A stretch of DNA of 64,000 nt from an uncultured Lachnospiraceae bacterium. GTDB lineage: Bacteria; Bacillota; Clostridia; Lachnospirales; Lachnospiraceae. This document shows, piece after piece, positions 60,859-64,000 of the stretch; position 1 is the stretch's first letter, and each line of letters opens with the position of its first letter. Position numbers and translations under genes: made by a program. Under the pieces are notes generated by a model, which was given only the letters and a program-made list of their open reading frames with translations, made no database searches and was not told the DNA's origin. The stretch is from positions 1 to 64,000 of the forward strand of contig CAKRFY010000012.1 in the NCBI GenBank assembly GCA_934320895.1, given 5' to 3'.

Positions 60859-62865
60859 CTACTTCTTTTGATATCTTATATTTGTCTGCCCAAAAATGTA
60901 CGGAGTTGAATTAATCTGCTTCCCTGCACTACTATATTTCAAATTTCTTTTTTCATTTTCAGAAATAAGCGTCCTTTTACGCTTAATCTCTTCTTTTTTC
61001 TTCTGAACTTCCTCAAAGTCTTCTCCCTGCAGTTCATAAACAAATCTTGAAATATCAGCCTCTTTATTAAATCTCTCCTTCACATAATATATATGCAGGT
61101 ACTTTTTCGCTCTTGTAACTGCCACATAAAACATTCGTCTTTCTTCTTCCATATCCGCATCTAAAACAGCTTTCGAGTGCGGAGTTACCCCCTCGTTTGC
61201 ATCAGGTATAAATACACATTCATATTCAAGACCTTTTACACCATGCATAGTCATAAGAAGCACAGCATCCGACTGTTCCTGTCCATTATTTAACATCCTG
61301 CTCTTAGACGCCTGCTCTTTAAGTTCATCGCTGTAAGCTCTTATATACTCAAACCATTCCTCAAAACTTTCATATCCCTTCGCCTCTTCCTGAAGTTCAT
61401 CAAGAAATTCCATCATCTCCCCGGGACGTACCCCCTTATAATCAGCATAATCTTTTATATAATCGTCATAGCCAATCCCACTTCTTATAAAATTTATGGC
61501 AGCAAATGGTTTTAAATGCGCTAGCATTTTCATATCATATTCAAATTGTTCAAATCTTTCTACCATCCATTCCTTATCTTCATAAAAACTTTTAAGTTCT
61601 TCCATATCAACAACACTTTCCGTAAATGCTGCTCTATGAACATATCTCTTGGGCCTGTTGATAATGCGCAGAAAGTCAGCCCTTTCCCTGCTGCCACGCG
61701 CAATCCTTATATATGTGATAATATCTTTTGCAATCCAATGATCATACATATTTGGAATACGTTCTTTCATTACAAACGGGATATTAAACTCCATAAGCTT
61801 TGAACTAAGTGTTCTCGCCTGTGTATTTGTTCTAAAGAGAACCGCCATTTCACTATAAGGCAGACCTTTATCCTTATATTCAAGAATTTTTGCTCTTATA
61901 CTTTCACATTCCTCCGAAACCCGGTTAAATTGTTTTATCTCAACCCTCTGACCATATTCATTGTGAGCCTCAAGATTTTTCGCAAGTCTGTTTTCATTTT
62001 TGGCTATAAGCCTTGCCGCCGATTCAACTATCGCCTTGCTGCACCTGTAATTTATGCCGAGAATATATCTTTTTGCATTAGGATAATCCCTCAAAAACTG
62101 TTTCATAATATCAGGTTTTGCTCCCCTGAAACCATAAATTGACTGATCATCATCTCCAACAATGAAAAGGTTATTTTTCGGTGCCGCAAGCATTCTCACT
62201 ATATCATACTGAACTTTATTTATATCCTGAAATTCATCTATAAGTATATAAGAATACTGTTTCTGCCACATCTGTCTTATATCTTCTCTTGCTCTAAGAA
62301 GTTCGTAACAATAGACAAGCATATCATCAAAATCAATAAGCCTTTTGCTTTCCAATATACTCTGGTATCCTGAATATATCCTTCTAAAAGATTCCCCAGG
62401 ACAATTTGGCGAATAATAGTGCTTTAAATTTAACATCTCACCCTTGACTTTACTTATCTCACCCTCAAGATCATTTAAAAAATCATTTTCATCCTGAATC
62501 TCTATATCCTCTTTATTAACCAGTTCTTTTAATATTTGTCGTTTCATATCATCACGAATAATGTTTTCAGCCGTATAATGATATGCATATTTTAATATTG
62601 TAAAAAAGATTGCATGAAATGTTCCAAAATATACTCTCTTTGCATCACCAGAAACCATATCTTCATATCTTTTTTTCATCTGCACTGCTGCCGCTTTGGT
62701 AAAAGTAATAACAAGAATATTGGTATTTTTTACTCCCTTTTCTTCCACAAGATATTTTACACGCTCTGTGATAACCCTTGTCTTTCCCGAGCCAGGCGTT
62801 CCTATAACAAGACATGGCCCGTTAAAATGTTCTATTGACTTTTTCTGCTGTTCATTTAAACTCAA
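60859..62865 (-). CDS. UvrD/PcrA-like ATP-dependent DNA helicase
   Basis: A 668-residue SF1A helicase that moves 3'-5' on DNA and is likely involved in repair. All motifs are seen: Q-motif LNEQQKKSIEHF, I GTPGSGKTRVITERV, Ia ITFTKAAA, II ILIDEFQDIN, III VGDDDQSIYGFRGA, IV NYRCSKAI, V TMHGVKGLEYECVFIPD and VI EEERRMFYVAVTRAKKYL. It is shorter than PcrA (about 730), lacking most of the C-terminal tail; Lachnospiraceae often have this short form as an extra UvrD-like protein. The start is a TTG with AGGAG 9 nt upstream. A hairpin at 62886-62927 separates it from the sirtuin gene. Confidence 0.93.
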   Translation of the reverse strand: MSLNEQQKKSIEHFNGPCLVIGTPGSGKTRVITERVKYLVEEKGVKNTNILVITFTKAAAVQMKKRYEDMVSGDAKRVYFGTFHAIFFTILKYAYHYTAENIIRDDMKRQILKELVNKEDIEIQDENDFLNDLEGEISKVKGEMLNLKHYYSPNCPGESFRRIYSGYQSILESKRLIDFDDMLVYCYELLRAREDIRQMWQKQYSYILIDEFQDINKVQYDIVRMLAAPKNNLFIVGDDDQSIYGFRGAKPDIMKQFLRDYPNAKRYILGINYRCSKAIVESAARLIAKNENRLAKNLEAHNEYGQRVEIKQFNRVSEECESIRAKILEYKDKGLPYSEMAVLFRTNTQARTLSSKLMEFNIPFVMKERIPNMYDHWIAKDIITYIRIARGSRERADFLRIINRPKRYVHRAAFTESVVDMEELKSFYEDKEWMVERFEQFEYDMKMLAHLKPFAAINFIRSGIGYDDYIKDYADYKGVRPGEMMEFLDELQEEAKGYESFEEWFEYIRAYSDELKEQASKSRMLNNGQEQSDAVLLMTMHGVKGLEYECVFIPDANEGVTPHSKAVLDADMEEERRMFYVAVTRAKKYLHIYYVKERFNKEADISRFVYELQGEDFEEVQKKKEEIKRKRTLISENEKRNLKYSSAGKQINSTPYIFGQTNIRYQKK

Positions 62866-62885
62866 AACTACTACTCCTAACTGAC

Positions 62886-62927
62886 TTTGGCAGGATTTCA
62901 GACCACAATAACCAAAATCCTGCCAAA
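62886..62927. terminator. 13-bp stem between the sirtuin and helicase genes
   Basis: TTTGGCAGGATTT and AAATCCTGCCAAA pair perfectly around a 16-nt loop. On the plus strand it is followed by AATAATTTTTAC; on the minus strand, the one with the genes, no T-run follows, so it may be a partial terminator or processing site just before the helicase ribosome site. Confidence 0.5.
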
Positions 62928-62955
62928 AATAATTTTTACTTATTTGTTAAAATAT

Positions 62956-63693
62956 CTAAAAATCCATGACCTGTGCAAACATCTCTCTGATATTTCCATA
63001 TGCTCTGTAATTTGCACGCTCATCACCTATTCTCTCTTTATCATTTAAAAGAATAAGCTTGTCTCCCTTATAATACTTAACCATATAGCGACACAGAGGG
63101 GAATTTATTCCTGCCCCTATAACAAGAAGTATACTTGCATTCTCAACTGCATTGCTTGCCCTGCTTATCTTTCCATTATCAAGCACTTCACCTAATAATG
63201 AAAATCCCGGACGAAGTGGTATCCCACACTGCTCACATACAGGAATTCCCTTTGAATGTTTTATGTAACCCGAATCGTACATCCTCTTACATTTTGGACA
63301 TATATTTTCATCTACTGAACCATGAAGCTGGATAACATTGCTGCATCCCGCCTTTTTGTAAAGTGAATAAACTGAGCGTGTGATCACGGCATTCAGTTTA
63401 CTGCACTGCTGTAATCTGTATATTCCATAATGGATGGATGACGGTTGTGGATCATCAATATTTAATATAACCTCTTTATAATATCTGTAAAACAACTCCG
63501 CACGTCTTGTGTAAAAAAGTGAAGACGCTATCTCATCATTTGAATATCCATACTTTTGCTCAATATCATACGCAATATGCTCAGCAGTAACACCATTTAG
63601 ACCAACATCATATGTGATATTCATCCCGGCAAGCACAACTATATTTCCTCCACCGCGTATAATATTCCTCATGTTCTCAAGAATCTGATCCAT
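62956..63693 (-). CDS. Variant Sir2-like protein (atypical sirtuin)
   Basis: A 245-residue protein with the sirtuin fold. The zinc module is complete (CPKCKRM, then CEQCG), and the catalytic His is in IQLHGSVDEN. NAD-site motifs are changed: the usual GAGxSxxSGIPDFR reads LAGMNITYDVGLNG, the TQNID motif reads TRSVY, and the GTSL motif reads IGAGINSPL; LRPGFSLLGE keeps the P-x-x-x-x-G-E part. Loss of these residues argues against ordinary deacetylase activity; another NAD-linked or binding role is possible. I recall similar sirtuins in related Lachnospiraceae. The start at 63693 follows AAAGGAG; a 5-residue longer frame overlaps that site. It lies 30 nt after the cytidylate-kinase-like gene. 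Confidence 0.8.
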   Translation of the reverse strand: MDQILENMRNIIRGGGNIVVLAGMNITYDVGLNGVTAEHIAYDIEQKYGYSNDEIASSLFYTRRAELFYRYYKEVILNIDDPQPSSIHYGIYRLQQCSKLNAVITRSVYSLYKKAGCSNVIQLHGSVDENICPKCKRMYDSGYIKHSKGIPVCEQCGIPLRPGFSLLGEVLDNGKISRASNAVENASILLVIGAGINSPLCRYMVKYYKGDKLILLNDKERIGDERANYRAYGNIREMFAQVMDF

Positions 63694-63723
63694 ATATGCT
63701 CCTTTCAAGACGACCTCTGCCGA

Positions 63724-64000
63724 TTACTCTCCAAGATATGTACAAATACTTTTTACTGCATTATCAATTCCAAAAAGATCACTTCGGATAACAAAATCAT
63801 AATTGTTTAAGTCAGTCCATTTTTCACCTACGTGATAATTATAATAATTGCCTCTGCGCTTATCATTTTTCATAATAACATCTGCAGCATTTTTCTCCTC
63901 AATGCCGTATTCACTGATGGCTCTTTTTATTCTGAATGACATAGCTGCTTTTATAAAAAGATTGCATACATCTTCTCGTTCCTTTAAAACATAATCAGCA
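63724..64000 (-). CDS. Cytidylate kinase-like protein, C-terminal part (cut by window end)
   Basis: The open frame runs off the right edge without a start (ADYVLKEREDV... is continuous upstream of Met at 63942). The visible 91 residues match the C-terminus of the cytidylate-kinase-like family: MSFRIKRAISEYG, then DKRRGNYYNYHVGEKWTDLNNYDFVIRSDLFGIDNAV, where R-x-x-Y-Y-x-x-x-x-x-x-x-W is the lid-type segment. These small P-loop kinases are common in Lachnospiraceae with uncertain substrate. The Walker A part is outside the window. It is probably the first gene of an operon with the sirtuin and the helicase. Confidence 0.85.
   Translation of the reverse strand, partial: ADYVLKEREDVCNLFIKAAMSFRIKRAISEYGIEEKNAADVIMKNDKRRGNYYNYHVGEKWTDLNNYDFVIRSDLFGIDNAVKSICTYLGE

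Noticed and set aside
1..64000. CRISPR array or prophage
   Set aside because: No regularly spaced direct repeats, cas genes or phage structural genes are visible; the three dispersed repeats are tens of kilobases apart.

Overview
The window looks like chromosome of a low-GC, spore-forming Firmicute, most likely a gut Lachnospiraceae (Lachnospira/Agathobacter/Roseburia type). Grounds: strongly AT-biased coding and intergenic DNA, cotJABC spore-coat genes, a monoderm Tad/Flp pilus cluster, a YaaL/DUF2508 gene, a Lachnospiraceae-type Rpn/PD-(D/E)XK protein with a G-x-A tail, a CE2 esterase, and several periplasmic-binding-protein sensor kinases. The species call is inference.

Layout. 1-11 kb is a decayed region: an IS630 transposase remnant (edge), a MarR-MATE efflux pair, a shattered sensor/diguanylate-cyclase gene, YcxB, an NhaC antiporter, an Rpn-type protein that seems to lack its nuclease core, an AIM24-family protein, a catalytically dead LytM protein, and a head-to-head junction of two 5'-truncated genes (ABC ATPase and hybrid kinase) near 9915. 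11-16 kb is housekeeping: RDD protein, SppA, glycogen phosphorylase, a PrcB-like lipoprotein. 16.3-26 kb is one minus-strand Tad pilus operon (prepilin peptidase, TadZ-like, TadA, TadB, TadC, Flp pilin, TadG/TadE-like proteins, a second prepilin peptidase, an FHA protein), mostly with overlapping or closely spaced genes.

26-34 kb holds the most striking structure. A Csp-like S8 subtilase gene is cut inside its catalytic Asp motif by a 5.3-kb segment carrying MoxR, DUF58, transglutaminase and AraD genes. The segment has 13-bp imperfect terminal inverted repeats and a 4-bp (GGGG) direct duplication; its removal would restore the subtilase frame exactly. 34-45 kb: a DacF-type carboxypeptidase, tRNA-Arg(CCT), ClpX, a DUF885 protein, cotJABC, a Cys-tailed unknown protein, TrmB, an AI-2E family permease, a DJ-1 protein, DUF1292.

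45-64 kb: an XRE-aminotransferase fusion with its own internal ribosome binding site, a chemoreceptor next to a soluble FeFe-hydrogenase-like/MCP fusion, a thiamine thiazole operon (ThiS-ThiG fusion, ThiH, ThiE), a large hybrid histidine kinase, a CE2 esterase, a DUF6273 protein coupled to a YczE-type membrane protein, a UvrD/PcrA-like helicase, a variant sirtuin, and a cytidylate-kinase-like gene cut by the window end.

Themes: gene decay and rearrangement at the left, envelope and pilus functions in the middle, sensory/redox chemotaxis and cofactor synthesis at the right. A ~30-nt dispersed repeat occurs three times between genes.
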